Origin: Modicisalibacter coralii
Lineage (GTDB): Bacteria; Pseudomonadota; Gammaproteobacteria; Pseudomonadales; Halomonadaceae
Direction: 5' to 3'
Length of the DNA stretch: 38,609 nt
NCBI RefSeq assembly: GCF_004117855.1
Contig: NZ_QWBW01000041.1
Location: forward strand, 1-38,609
Part shown: positions 7,507-16,126 of the stretch, one piece after another
Numbering within the stretch: the first letter of the stretch is position 1
Layout: the number at the start of each line of letters is the position of its first letter
The notes under the pieces: model-generated
Seen by the model: the letters and a program-made list of their open reading frames with translations, nothing else
What the model was told of the DNA's origin: nothing
Database searches by the model: none
Made by a program: the position numbers and the translations under genes

Positions 7507-8232
7507 CTATTCGATGCCATCCAGGATGCGTCGTGCCAGGGCGGCATAGTCGCCATCGAAATGGTGCCCGCCTCGGGTCTCGATTCTCTCCGCACTATCG
7601 AAAACGGCCGCCGGACACGCGCTGTCCGACTCTTCTTCCCCGTAGAAGCACTGGACCTTGCCGAGGTCGAGCCGACTCACCTCGGGCAGCAGGGGGCGTG
7701 CGTCCTGACTCGAATGGCCCAGGAGCTTGTCGGCGACATGGATGCCGAAGGTGGCATCCCGCGCCACTCCCAGCAGTGAAATGCGCACGATATGGCGTTT
7801 CACGTCGCCGGGGAGGCGGTTGACCGCAAAGGGCATGATGTCGGCACCGAAGGAATAACCGACGAGTATCACCCGGGACCGCCCCCACGCCGCGCGATAA
7901 TGGCGGAGGATGGCCGCGAGATCCGTGGCGATCCGCTCGGGCGTCTTTTCATGCCAGAAGTAACGCAAGGAGTCGACACCGACCACGGGGATTCCCTGGC
8001 GCTGCAGATCCTCGCCGATGGTCTTGTCGAGATCCCGCCAGCCACCGTCACCCGACCAGATCACCGCCATGAGATCGCCTTTCCCCGCCACGGGAAGCTC
8101 GGTCAGCGGCAGGGTCGCCAGTGCCGTGTCGGGCTCGCGTGATACATCCCCTGTCTGCGCCAGCAGAGTATGGCTGGCCATCATGATGACCAGCGCCAAT
8201 AGCCAGGCCTGGAGTCTGCGCGTCGGTTTCAT
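7507..8232 (-). CDS. AcvB/VirJ-like lysyl-phosphatidylglycerol hydrolase
   Basis: This 241-residue protein has a signal peptide (basic MKPTRRLQ, hydrophobic WLLALVIMMAS, cleavage near LAQ) and a single alpha/beta-hydrolase domain. It shows VIWSGDGGWRDLDK (about residues 57-70), the nucleophile elbow GYSFG (Ser at about 126) and GGHHFDGDY with the likely catalytic His near 223, the pattern of AcvB/VirJ proteins. Agrobacterium AcvB is known to hydrolyse lysyl-phosphatidylglycerol. Here the start codon overlaps the stop of mprF by 4 bases (ATGA), so one mRNA makes both the lipid-modifying and the lipid-hydrolysing enzyme. This gene has one hydrolase domain only, unlike the two-domain Agrobacterium AcvB. 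Confidence 0.85.
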   Translation of the reverse strand: MKPTRRLQAWLLALVIMMASHTLLAQTGDVSREPDTALATLPLTELPVAGKGDLMAVIWSGDGGWRDLDKTIGEDLQRQGIPVVGVDSLRYFWHEKTPERIATDLAAILRHYRAAWGRSRVILVGYSFGADIMPFAVNRLPGDVKRHIVRISLLGVARDATFGIHVADKLLGHSSQDARPLLPEVSRLDLGKVQCFYGEEESDSACPAAVFDSAERIETRGGHHFDGDYAALARRILDGIE

Positions 8233-10817
8233 TTGCTGATCAGCCCCTTTATGCCACCACTGATGAGTAACGCCGTATCACCCAGCGTGCGTGTCATCTC
8301 GATTCCGGGGCGTGCCGCCAGGTAGCGGGGACGCCAGACCGGATCGAACTTGGCCTTGTAGGCCCGCAGGCCCTGGAAGTTGTAGAAGTGTTCGGCATGG
8401 CGGAACATCAGCGCGCCGGCTCGGCTGAGTGCGGGCGCCAGGGCACGCGCTTCCAGCCCCGCCATCGGTGCCATGCCCAGATCGAATTCGACGTACCCCG
8501 CTTCACGCCCCCATAGCATCAGCTCGATGAACAGCTGATCCATCACGCCGTTGGGGGCATCGTCGCGATGGCGCATCAGGTCAATGGAAAGCTCGCGCCG
8601 ATCGGGCGACGCGCACAGCGTGGCGAATGCCAGCAGGCGCCCCTCTAGCCGGATCGTCGCCACGGGAAAGTGGCGGATATAGTCACGGTCGAAACGCCCG
8701 ATGGAAAAGCCCTTTTCCTTGACGTTCTTGGCATTCAGCCACTGATCCGAGACGACCTGCAGCTCGTCGATGATCGTCGGCACGCTGGCGCGGGGGACGA
8801 CCGTGAAGGCGAGCTTCCCGCGCCGTCCCCGGTTCCAGGTCTGGCGCAACTTGGCTCTCGCGGCCCCTTGCAGGTCGAAGTCGCCGAGTGGCACGTAGGC
8901 TTGCTCCCCCAGCTTCTGAAACGCCAGGCCCGCCTCGGCGAACATCGGCATGGTGTCGGCGGAGATCTGGTAGAACGACGGGCGTCCGCCGTTTTGACGG
9001 CAGGTCTCCAGGAACGTCCACACCAGCTCGTGGCGTTCATCCAGGCGGCCGACCGGCTCGCCCATGGCGATCCAGCTCTTGCCCTGCAGGCCGAACATGA
9101 TGAAGCTCTCGCCGCTTTGGCTGAACAGCAGATGCTTGTCACCGAGCAGCGCCAGCCAGGCCGCCGAGCCGACGTTCTGCGCCCCTTGAATGACGCGCTC
9201 GGCGCGCGCCAGATCCGCCGAAGCCGGCAGGGCCAGCGCCGAGGGCGACAGGGCGGGACGCAGGGCCAGACGCAGGGCCACCAGCGCCAGCACGGCCACC
9301 ATGCCCAGACTCGCGCGCAAAAAGCGCGGCGCCCCCTGATCGAGGACGAAGGTCCACCACAGCTCATTGGTGTATTCGACATGCCGGTAGGCAAAGAAGC
9401 CCAGCCACAGGTAAGCGGTGACGACGGCGGTGCTGACGATCAGCCAACTGACCGACGGCGTCAGGGCGAGCAGGCGGGCCTTGCGATCGAAGGCGCGACG
9501 ACAGGCGGCGAGCGGGACCAGGGTCATGGCGAGCGCCAGCACTTGCGTCCACTCCGCGCCCCGGAACAGCGAGAAGAGGATGCCGCCGACGAGGCAGCCG
9601 CAAGCCAGCAGCCAGGCCCCGTTGAGCCGGTGACGCAGCCCGTCGGCGACCAGCAGCAGTGTCACGCCCAGCACGCTGCCCGCGAAGTGCGAGACCTCGA
9701 TGACGCCGAGCGGTGCCAGGGCGGCCAGCCAGTCCGTGGCCGTGTCGTTGCGGGGTATCGCGCCCGAGACGAGCAGCACGATGCCCGAGGCGAAGACCAG
9801 CACGGCGAACAGTGACGGCGCCAGGGGCAGGGTCCAGGTCACGAGCCCCCGGGCCGGGCGTCGCAGGGTATGCCAGGCGAGCATCAGTCCGGCCAGGAAC
9901 AGGGGGAGCAGGTAGTAGATGACGCGATAGGTCACCAGTGCGGCAATCGTGGCCGTCTTGGCCTCTTGCGGGACGGCGAGGAGAATCACCGCCTCGAAGA
10001 CGCCGACGCCGCCGGGCACGTAACTGAGCAGGCCGATGGTGTTGGCAACGACGAACAGCCCCAGGAAACCCAGCGGCCCGAACCCGGCATGATCGGGCAT
10101 GAGACTGTAGAGCGCCATCGCGGCAAGGGTGTGATCGACGAGCGCAATCCCTATCTGGCCGGCCGCCAGGGGCAGGCTCGGCACGCTCAGCGCATGGCCA
10201 CGCCAGGTCAGGCGCCGGATATCGAGGGCGGCCAGCAGCAGCCATGCCACGGGGATGCCCAGCAGAGCGCACCCGAGAAGGGGGCCGAACCATGTCGGCA
10301 ACGTCACCAACGCCGTCAGGCGCTGGCCCTCGCCGAGGATGGCGACGCCGAAGAGGGTCGTGAGCCCCAGCATCGTGGTCAGGGTGACGAAGCCGATGAT
10401 CTTGGCGATTTCCAGGGCGCTCAGGCCCCAGCTCCCGTAGATCTTGTAGCGTAAGGCGCCCCCGCTGAGCATGTTCAGCCCCACGCTGTACGATAGGGCA
10501 TAGGCGGTGAACGACGCAAAGGCGATGCGCCGATAGGGCAACGAGCGTTCGATCCAGCGAAACGCCAGGCGGTCGTGTGCCGAGAGTGCCAGATAGCTGC
10601 CCGCCGTGGCCGCGAGGGCCAACAGCAGGGCCGTGGGCGACTGGGCGGCGAGTTGTCGCTGAATCGTCCGCAGGTCGAACTGCGCCAATTCGCGGTGAAT
10701 GAACACCAGGGCCAGCCCGAACAAGGCCAGGCCGATGAACATGGGCACCGCGTATCGCAAGCGACCCCGAAGGTGGGCCCGCCACGCGAGAAGGCGCGCC
10801 AGCCGGTCAGTCGGCAT
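8229..10817 (-). CDS. mprF: MprF, lysyl-phosphatidylglycerol synthase/flippase
   Basis: This 862-residue membrane protein transfers an amino acid (usually lysine from Lys-tRNA) to phosphatidylglycerol and flips the product outward, lowering surface negative charge and raising resistance to cationic peptides. The N-terminal part (to about residue 520) has some 14 hydrophobic segments, with the flippase stretch LLSYVPGGVGVFEAVIL. The C-terminal DUF2156/GNAT-like part (about 540-850) contains GLQGKSWIAMGEPVGR, ISADTMPMFAEAG, FSIGRFDRDYI, LMRHRDDAPNGVMDQLFIEL and FDLGMAPMAGL. Length is normal. ATG at 10817 has only a weak ribosome binding site. It is followed with 4-bp overlap by the AcvB/VirJ-like gene. 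Confidence 0.95.
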   Translation of the reverse strand: MPTDRLARLLAWRAHLRGRLRYAVPMFIGLALFGLALVFIHRELAQFDLRTIQRQLAAQSPTALLLALAATAGSYLALSAHDRLAFRWIERSLPYRRIAFASFTAYALSYSVGLNMLSGGALRYKIYGSWGLSALEIAKIIGFVTLTTMLGLTTLFGVAILGEGQRLTALVTLPTWFGPLLGCALLGIPVAWLLLAALDIRRLTWRGHALSVPSLPLAAGQIGIALVDHTLAAMALYSLMPDHAGFGPLGFLGLFVVANTIGLLSYVPGGVGVFEAVILLAVPQEAKTATIAALVTYRVIYYLLPLFLAGLMLAWHTLRRPARGLVTWTLPLAPSLFAVLVFASGIVLLVSGAIPRNDTATDWLAALAPLGVIEVSHFAGSVLGVTLLLVADGLRHRLNGAWLLACGCLVGGILFSLFRGAEWTQVLALAMTLVPLAACRRAFDRKARLLALTPSVSWLIVSTAVVTAYLWLGFFAYRHVEYTNELWWTFVLDQGAPRFLRASLGMVAVLALVALRLALRPALSPSALALPASADLARAERVIQGAQNVGSAAWLALLGDKHLLFSQSGESFIMFGLQGKSWIAMGEPVGRLDERHELVWTFLETCRQNGGRPSFYQISADTMPMFAEAGLAFQKLGEQAYVPLGDFDLQGAARAKLRQTWNRGRRGKLAFTVVPRASVPTIIDELQVVSDQWLNAKNVKEKGFSIGRFDRDYIRHFPVATIRLEGRLLAFATLCASPDRRELSIDLMRHRDDAPNGVMDQLFIELMLWGREAGYVEFDLGMAPMAGLEARALAPALSRAGALMFRHAEHFYNFQGLRAYKAKFDPVWRPRYLAARPGIEMTRTLGDTALLISGGIKGLISK

Positions 10818-10989
10818 GGTCGACGGTCACCATGGCACGACGCCGTGAAGACGCGCCAACGCCTCTGGCGTCGGCAGGGGGCGATGGCAACGCGAGCCGT
10901 CTCGGATGGGGCATTCTAGTGGTCTCTGACCGGGCGAGGGGGTGGCCATGGGCCGACTCTCGCTCTGAGTCGCTCCCCCGCGTTTTGGT

Positions 10990-12096
10990 TCACTCGTCGG
11001 GGGCGATAAATGCATCGCGGTGATAGGCCGCGGCGGCGGCGACCTCGGCGACGCCGCTGATTCCCGGCGTCGGCGGCTCGCCACCGGCGAGGACCTCGAG
11101 CACAGCGTGCACCCCGCGCGGCAGCGAGGTCAGGTTGTAGCCGCCCTCCAGCACGAAGGCCAGCCGTCCCTGGCAGTGGCGCCGGGCCAGTGCCTGCAAC
11201 CGGCCGGTCAGCGCGCCGAAGCCTTCGTAGGTGACGTTCAGGGCCAGGTCGTTCCAGTGCGGGTCGAAGCCCGCCGAGACCAGGATCAGGTCGGGCCGGA
11301 ACCACTCGGCGGCGGGGGCGAGGATCTCGTCGAAGGCCTTGAGAAAGGCCGCGTCCCCGGCGCCGGCGGGCAGCGGTACGTTGACGGTGGTGCCTTCGCC
11401 CAGTCCCACGCCGACCTCCTCGAGCCGGCCGGAGCCGGGAAAGTAGGGCGGGGCGCGGTGGATGTCGAAGAACAGCACGCTGGGATCGGCCCAGAAGATC
11501 TCCTGGGTGCCGTTGCCGTGGTGGGCGTCCCAGTCGACGATCAGCACCCGTTCGCAGCCCAGCTCGGCGCGGGCGTGGGCGGCGGCCACTGCCACGTTGT
11601 TGAACAGGCAGAAGCCGCGTGCGCGGACCGGCTCGGCATGGTGGCCGGGCGGGCGGACCAGGGCGAAGGCGCTGGCGGTGCGCCCCGCGACGACGGCTTC
11701 CACCGCGGCGATGGCGGTGCCGGCGGCGACTTCGGCGGCCTCGGCGCTGCCCGGCGAGACCGCGGTGGTATCGACGTCCAGCCAGGCGCTCTTGCCGCGC
11801 AGCTCGAGGATGTTGGCGACGTAGGAGGAGGTATGCACCCGGCAGAGCTGTTCGCGGGTGGCGGCCTGGCCGGTCTCGAACGTCACCCCGGCGATCGGCT
11901 CGCTGTCCAGCAACTGCTTGATGACGGTCAGCCGCCCCGGATGCTCCGGATACTGCCAGGTGACGTCGAGGCTCGAGAGAATCTGGCGCAGGTGGCGGTC
12001 CAGGCGTGAGGAGAGCAGCGGCACGTTGCCGTCGGGCTGGTGGGCCAGAACCCGCTCATCGTAGAACACGGTGACAGATGCATCTGGTGCGGTCAC
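10990..12096 (-). CDS. Histone-deacetylase-family zinc hydrolase
   Basis: This 368-residue protein belongs to the arginase/deacetylase superfamily (class II HDAC-like, acetylpolyamine amidohydrolase relatives), which remove acetyl groups from lysine or polyamine substrates. Catalytic motifs are complete: [47 protein letters not shown] and LEGGYN. I chose the GTG start at 12096 because GGGAGG lies 4 bases upstream and the family N terminus begins near [17 protein letters not shown]; the longer open frame (to 12249) would overlap the antiporter stop and has no family support. It lies 149 bp after the antiporter gene and 172 bp before mprF. The biological substrate is unknown. Confidence 0.9.
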   Translation of the reverse strand: MTAPDASVTVFYDERVLAHQPDGNVPLLSSRLDRHLRQILSSLDVTWQYPEHPGRLTVIKQLLDSEPIAGVTFETGQAATREQLCRVHTSSYVANILELRGKSAWLDVDTTAVSPGSAEAAEVAAGTAIAAVEAVVAGRTASAFALVRPPGHHAEPVRARGFCLFNNVAVAAAHARAELGCERVLIVDWDAHHGNGTQEIFWADPSVLFFDIHRAPPYFPGSGRLEEVGVGLGEGTTVNVPLPAGAGDAAFLKAFDEILAPAAEWFRPDLILVSAGFDPHWNDLALNVTYEGFGALTGRLQALARRHCQGRLAFVLEGGYNLTSLPRGVHAVLEVLAGGEPPTPGISGVAEVAAAAAYHRDAFIAPDE

Positions 12097-12245
12097 GAGG
12101 CCTCCCGGAATGTCGAACGCTGTTCTTCTTGGTGTCGTCACTGACAACCATAGCCTACCCGGGGGCTTGCGAAAGGGCGTGATGACCGGCAGCGGTGCGG
12201 GGCGGGATATCCGCTCGGCACCGTTGCCGGTCGTCGCGCCCGGCG

Positions 12246-13865
12246 TCACGACAGGGACGCTTCCTCGTAGTCGAGCTCGCGGATCAGCGTCTGCAGCATC
12301 GGTTCGTCGATGCGGCGGCGCTTGCGCAGGCGGTAGAGTTCCTGACGCTGCACGGCGATCGCCTGGCGGCGCAGCTCGGTTTCCAGGGTATGGTGACGGC
12401 GCGCCTGCTCGGCGCGTTCATCGCGCTCCAGGGTCATCGCCTGGAGTTCCTGGCGGTAGGATTCGATGAGATGCGCGGCGATCGAGCGATGCAGTTCGGC
12501 TTCTTCTTCGTCGGTCGCGGCCGCCCGGTTCTCCAGCCAGTCGAGGGCGGACTGGGTGGCCGCCTGGCGGGCGCGAACCAGTTCGCGCTCGTGCTGAGCC
12601 AGGTCGTCGAGCGACAGGAAGCGCATGAAATAGGGCACCCCCAGCGCGCCGATCAGCAGCGACAGGATGATCACCGCCGCGGCGATGAAGATCATCAGGT
12701 CGCGGCCCGGGAAGGGCGCGCCGTTGATCAGCAGCGGCACCGAGAGCACGCCCGCCAGGGTGATCGCCCCGCGCACGCCGGCCACCGAGCTCAGTGCCGT
12801 GACCAGCAGGCGCGGCTGGCTCTCGGCGGACTTGCCGCGCAGCCGGAGAATGCGCTCCTCGGCCCAGTGGTAGACGTAGACGAAGGCGAAGCGGATCACC
12901 AGCAGCACGCCCATCAGCGCCAGGGCATAGCCGCTCAGCGTGACGATGCCCAGCTCCTGCGGGCCGGCGGACGACCAGACGCGCTCGACGATGCCCGGGA
13001 ACTGCAGGCCCAGCAGCAGGAACACCGCGCCGTTGAAGCAGAAGTCGAGCATCTCCCAGATGCTGCGGTTGAGGATGCGCGTGCTGGTCTTGACCGGCAG
13101 CATGTCGACGCGGCTCTGCACCATGCCGGCGGCCACCGCGGACAGGATCCCCGACATGCCGGCGTGCTCGGCGAGGAAGAACGCCGCGAACGGCAGCAGC
13201 AGGATGGTGACCACGTAGGTGGCCGAATCGTAGAGGTGGCGGGCGGTCATCCACTGCTTGAACTTGCCCACCAGCCAGCTCAGCCCGCCGCCGATCAACA
13301 GCCCGCCCAGCGCCACCACCAGGAATTCCCCGGAGACGGTGAGCAGCGAGAAGCTGCCGGTGACGGCGGCGGCGATGGCGAACTTGAACGACACCAGGCC
13401 GGTGGCGTCGTTCATCATCGCCTCGCCCTCGAGCTGATGCGCCATGTGGCGCGGCAGTCGACCCTGGGCGATGGCGATCACCGCCAGGGCGTCGGTGGGC
13501 GAGAGGATGGCCGCCAGGGCGAAGCTGGCGGCCATCGGGATCGTCGGCAGTAGCCAGTGGATGACGTAGCCGACCACGGCCACCGTGAGCAGCACCAGCA
13601 GCAGCGACATGGCGGCGATCTGGCCGCCGTACTCGGTGAACTCCTTCTTGGGGATCTTCCAGCCGTCATAGAACAGCAGCGGCGGAATGAACAGCATCAT
13701 GAAGATCTCCGGGTCCAGCTCCACCGTCATGCCCAGCGGCGGCAGGGCCAGCACACTGCCCATCAGGATCTGCAGGATCGGCAGCGGCAGGGGGATGAGG
13801 TTGGCGAGCGGACGACTGGCGGCGACCGCCAGCGTCAACAGGAAGATCAGATTGAGGATGTCCAT
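12246..13865 (-). CDS. CPA1-family Na+/H+ antiporter
   Basis: This 539-residue inner-membrane protein has about 12 hydrophobic segments (to about residue 410) and a charged cytoplasmic tail of about 130 residues ([19 protein letters not shown] onward). CPA1/NhaP-type motifs are present: [11 protein letters not shown] (about 59-69), [32 protein letters not shown] with the ion-binding Asn-Asp pair, and [12 protein letters not shown]. It exchanges sodium or potassium for protons and fits a salt-tolerant host. The ATG at 13865 begins the first membrane helix. It is divergent from nnrS across 410 bases. Which cation it prefers cannot be read from sequence. Confidence 0.92.
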   Translation of the reverse strand: MDILNLIFLLTLAVAASRPLANLIPLPLPILQILMGSVLALPPLGMTVELDPEIFMMLFIPPLLFYDGWKIPKKEFTEYGGQIAAMSLLLVLLTVAVVGYVIHWLLPTIPMAASFALAAILSPTDALAVIAIAQGRLPRHMAHQLEGEAMMNDATGLVSFKFAIAAAVTGSFSLLTVSGEFLVVALGGLLIGGGLSWLVGKFKQWMTARHLYDSATYVVTILLLPFAAFFLAEHAGMSGILSAVAAGMVQSRVDMLPVKTSTRILNRSIWEMLDFCFNGAVFLLLGLQFPGIVERVWSSAGPQELGIVTLSGYALALMGVLLVIRFAFVYVYHWAEERILRLRGKSAESQPRLLVTALSSVAGVRGAITLAGVLSVPLLINGAPFPGRDLMIFIAAAVIILSLLIGALGVPYFMRFLSLDDLAQHERELVRARQAATQSALDWLENRAAATDEEEAELHRSIAAHLIESYRQELQAMTLERDERAEQARRHHTLETELRRQAIAVQRQELYRLRKRRRIDEPMLQTLIRELDYEEASLS

Positions 13866-14275
13866 GGGGGGCCCGGTAACGACGTTTCGAAAGCGATGTT
13901 ACAAGATTATCGGCGGAAACGGTGTTTTCTTCAGCGCCTTGCAGGGCCGCAAGGCTGCCCCGAAACACTTCATTTAATCTTTTTAAAACAATGGCTTGTC
14001 GTTTTATTGGTGGTTGCTGCACCGCCGAAGACGGCGGGCGATCTGCGGCCGGCTTGATGTGAATCAAGTCACGATGGCGGCCAGCGAGTCAGGTGTTGCG
14101 TGTCATTCCGACAGCCTTTGTCCGCCATTGTCTTATCGACTCGAATTTTATTGTCATTTTGATCCTCAACGTTGCCCCCGGCCCGCTGTACGCCCTGCCT
14201 GGCGGGGATTTCAGCACGATCGATGGCTGGCACGCAGATTGCCGTAGTGAAGAAAACCGTGCGGAGGATCGAGTG
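13866..14275. other. Divergent control region between antiporter gene and nnrS
   Basis: No gene is supported here. It contains a perfect 7-bp stem GCCTTGC / GCAAGGC (13936-13942 and 13949-13955) close to the antiporter start, an AT-rich block (about 13972-13998), and a perfect FNR-type box at 14054-14067. The nnrS leader after the box is about 200 bases and AT-rich around 14140-14165. Confidence 0.5.
14054..14067 (+). promoter_or_regulatory. FNR/ANR/DNR-type box upstream of nnrS
   Basis: TTGATGTGAATCAA matches the FNR consensus TTGAT-N4-ATCAA at all ten fixed positions. It lies 208 bases before the nnrS start codon. The CRP/FNR family members FNR, ANR and the NO-responsive DNR/NnrR share this site, and nnrS is a typical target of such regulators. 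It could also affect the divergent antiporter gene. Confidence 0.8.
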
Positions 14276-15472
14276 ATGTCGCTGTCCAGGCAACTGACCC
14301 ATCGGGCGCCGCTATGGCGATTGGCGTTTCGTCCCTTCTTTCTGCTTGCTGCGACGTTCGCGCTGCTGGCGATGCTGGTCTGGGGCGGCGTGTGGAACGG
14401 CTATGTGGTGCTCGCTCCCTACGGCGGGCTGATGTGGTGGCACCCGCACGAGATGCTGTTCGGTTTCGCCGCGGCGGTGGTGGTGGGGTTTCTGCTCACC
14501 GCGGTACGGAACTGGACCGGACAGCCGGGGATCGCCGGGTTGCCGCTGCTGGGGCTCGCCGCCCTCTGGCTGGCGGCGCGGCTGTTGATTGCCTTCCCCC
14601 AGGGAATGCCGGCGGTGGGCGTGGCGGTCGTCGATATCGCCTTCCTGCCGCTCGCCGCGGTGCTGCTGGCCCGGCCGGTGATCCGTTGCCGCCAGTGGCG
14701 CAACCTGATCTTCGTGCCGGTACTCGCGCTGCTCGCCGTGGCCAACCTGGCCACGCACCTGGCGCTGTATGGCGCCGCGCCGGAACTGCTGGGCGGTGGC
14801 GAGCACCTGGCCGTGTTGTTGATCACGCTGCTGATGGTGATCCTCGGCGGCCGGGTGATCCCCTTCTTCACCGCACGGCGGCTCGGCTTGTCCCAGGCGA
14901 GCCGGCCGGTGGTGCTGGAGGCGCTGGCGATCGGTGGCGCCGCGGCGTTGGTTGGCCTGCAACTGGCCGCCCTCTTGGGGGGCGAGGTACCGGCCGGCAT
15001 CGGGGGCGTGGTCGCCGGGGTGGCGGCGCTCGCCAATCTCGTGCGCTGGCTGCGCTGGGCGGGTTGGCACGGCTGGCGCGATCCGCTGCTGTGGAGCCTG
15101 CACCTGAGCTATGGCTTCGTCTGCCTGGGGCTGTCGATGTGGGCGCTGGCGGCCTGGCATATCGTGAGCCTGTCGCTGGCGGTTCATGCGCTGACCGTGG
15201 GCGGCATGGCCAGCATGATGCTGGCGATGATGGCGCGGGTGGCGCTGGGGCATACCGGGCGGCCGATCGTCGCGCCACGGGGCATTGGCACGGCCCTGGC
15301 ACTGATGCTGTTGGCCGGTGTCGCGCGCGCCCTGTTGCCGGCCCTCTGGCCGCAGAGCCTGCCCGTTGCGCTGGACCTCGCCGTGTTCGCCTGGTGCCTG
15401 GCGTTCGCCCTCTACCTGGCACGCTACGCGCCGGTGCTGGTGCGGGCCCGGGCCGACGGCGGCGATGGCTGA
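14276..15472 (+). CDS. nnrS: NnrS family protein
   Basis: This 398-residue integral membrane protein has about 12 hydrophobic helices and the NnrS pattern: LWRLAFRPFFLLAATFALLA at the N terminus, WHPHEMLFGFAAAVVVGFLLTA (about 58-79), LGGRVIPFFTARRLG and HALTVGGMASMMLAMMARV ALGHTGRP near residues 302-330. The conserved histidines are thought to bind haem and copper; NnrS protects against nitric oxide stress in denitrifiers and in Vibrio. ATG at 14276 has AGGA 7 bases upstream; a GTG immediately before it is less well spaced. It is preceded by a perfect FNR-type box and ends 12 bp from the convergent narL stop, fitting its place next to the nitrate-reduction genes. Confidence 0.93.
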   Translation: MSLSRQLTHRAPLWRLAFRPFFLLAATFALLAMLVWGGVWNGYVVLAPYGGLMWWHPHEMLFGFAAAVVVGFLLTAVRNWTGQPGIAGLPLLGLAALWLAARLLIAFPQGMPAVGVAVVDIAFLPLAAVLLARPVIRCRQWRNLIFVPVLALLAVANLATHLALYGAAPELLGGGEHLAVLLITLLMVILGGRVIPFFTARRLGLSQASRPVVLEALAIGGAAALVGLQLAALLGGEVPAGIGGVVAGVAALANLVRWLRWAGWHGWRDPLLWSLHLSYGFVCLGLSMWALAAWHIVSLSLAVHALTVGGMASMMLAMMARVALGHTGRPIVAPRGIGTALALMLLAGVARALLPALWPQSLPVALDLAVFAWCLAFALYLARYAPVLVRARADGGDG

Positions 15473-15484
15473 GGCGATGACCGG

Positions 15485-16126
15485 TCAGCCCAGGTCGTGG
15501 TTGACCGCCCAGACCGCGGCCTCGACCCGCGAGCGCAGACCGAGCTTCTTGAGCAGGTTCCTGACGTGGACCTTGACCGTGCCCTCGCTGATCGTCAGCC
15601 GGCGGGCGATCAGCTTGTTGCTCATGCCGCGGGCCAGGGCGCGCAGGATCTCGCCCTCGCGGGCGGTCAGCGAGGCCAGCACGTCTTCGCCCGGTGCCGC
15701 ACGCGGGCCGCTCAGGGCCCGCGCCAGCAGGCCGGCGAGTCGCGGGCTGATCGCCATCTGGCCCTCGGCGGCCTCCTTGATCGCCGCCAGCAGGTCCTCG
15801 GGCTCCATGTCCTTGAGCAGGTAGCCATCGGCGCCGGCGCGCAGGGCGGCGACCACGTCCTCCTCGGCGTCGGAGACGGTGAGCATGACGATGCGCGCCT
15901 CGACGTCGGCTTCGCGCAGTGCCTTCAGCGCGCCCAGGCCATCCAGCCGGGCCATGTTCATGTCCATCAGGATCAACGCCGGTTCCAGGCGCACGGCGGC
16001 CTCGAGCGCCGCCTCGCCGTCGGCGGCCTCGCCGGCGACCGCTAGGGCCGGGTCCATCTCGAGCAACTGGCGCACGCCGCGGCGAAACAGCGGATGGTCG
16101 TCGACGATCAGGATCGCAGGGGTCAT
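15485..16126 (-). CDS. narL: NarL nitrate/nitrite response regulator
   Basis: This 213-residue two-component regulator has a receiver domain (residues 1-120; acidic pocket D9/D10, phospho-acceptor D55 in LMDMNM, T83, K105) and a LuxR/NarL helix-turn-helix (about 145-205; LTAREGEILRALARGMSNKL, ISEGTVKVHVRNLLKKLG). Once phosphorylated by NarX it should bind TACYYMT heptamers, often as 7-2-7 pairs; such a site is present ahead of narK. ATG at 16126 overlaps the narX stop by 4 bases (ATGA), so narXL is one translationally coupled unit. The longer upstream frame lies inside narX and was rejected. Confidence 0.94.
   Translation of the reverse strand: MTPAILIVDDHPLFRRGVRQLLEMDPALAVAGEAADGEAALEAAVRLEPALILMDMNMARLDGLGALKALREADVEARIVMLTVSDAEEDVVAALRAGADGYLLKDMEPEDLLAAIKEAAEGQMAISPRLAGLLARALSGPRAAPGEDVLASLTAREGEILRALARGMSNKLIARRLTISEGTVKVHVRNLLKKLGLRSRVEAAVWAVNHDLG

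Noticed and set aside
10954-10972. Hairpin CGACTC/GAGTCG after the deacetylase gene as an intrinsic terminator
   Set aside because: A 6-bp stem with no T-run on the minus strand; too weak to call.
12097-12249. N-terminal extension of the histone-deacetylase-family protein
   Set aside because: The extra 51 residues are Pro/Arg/Thr-rich, overlap the antiporter stop and lack a ribosome binding site; the GTG at 12096 has one and matches the family start.
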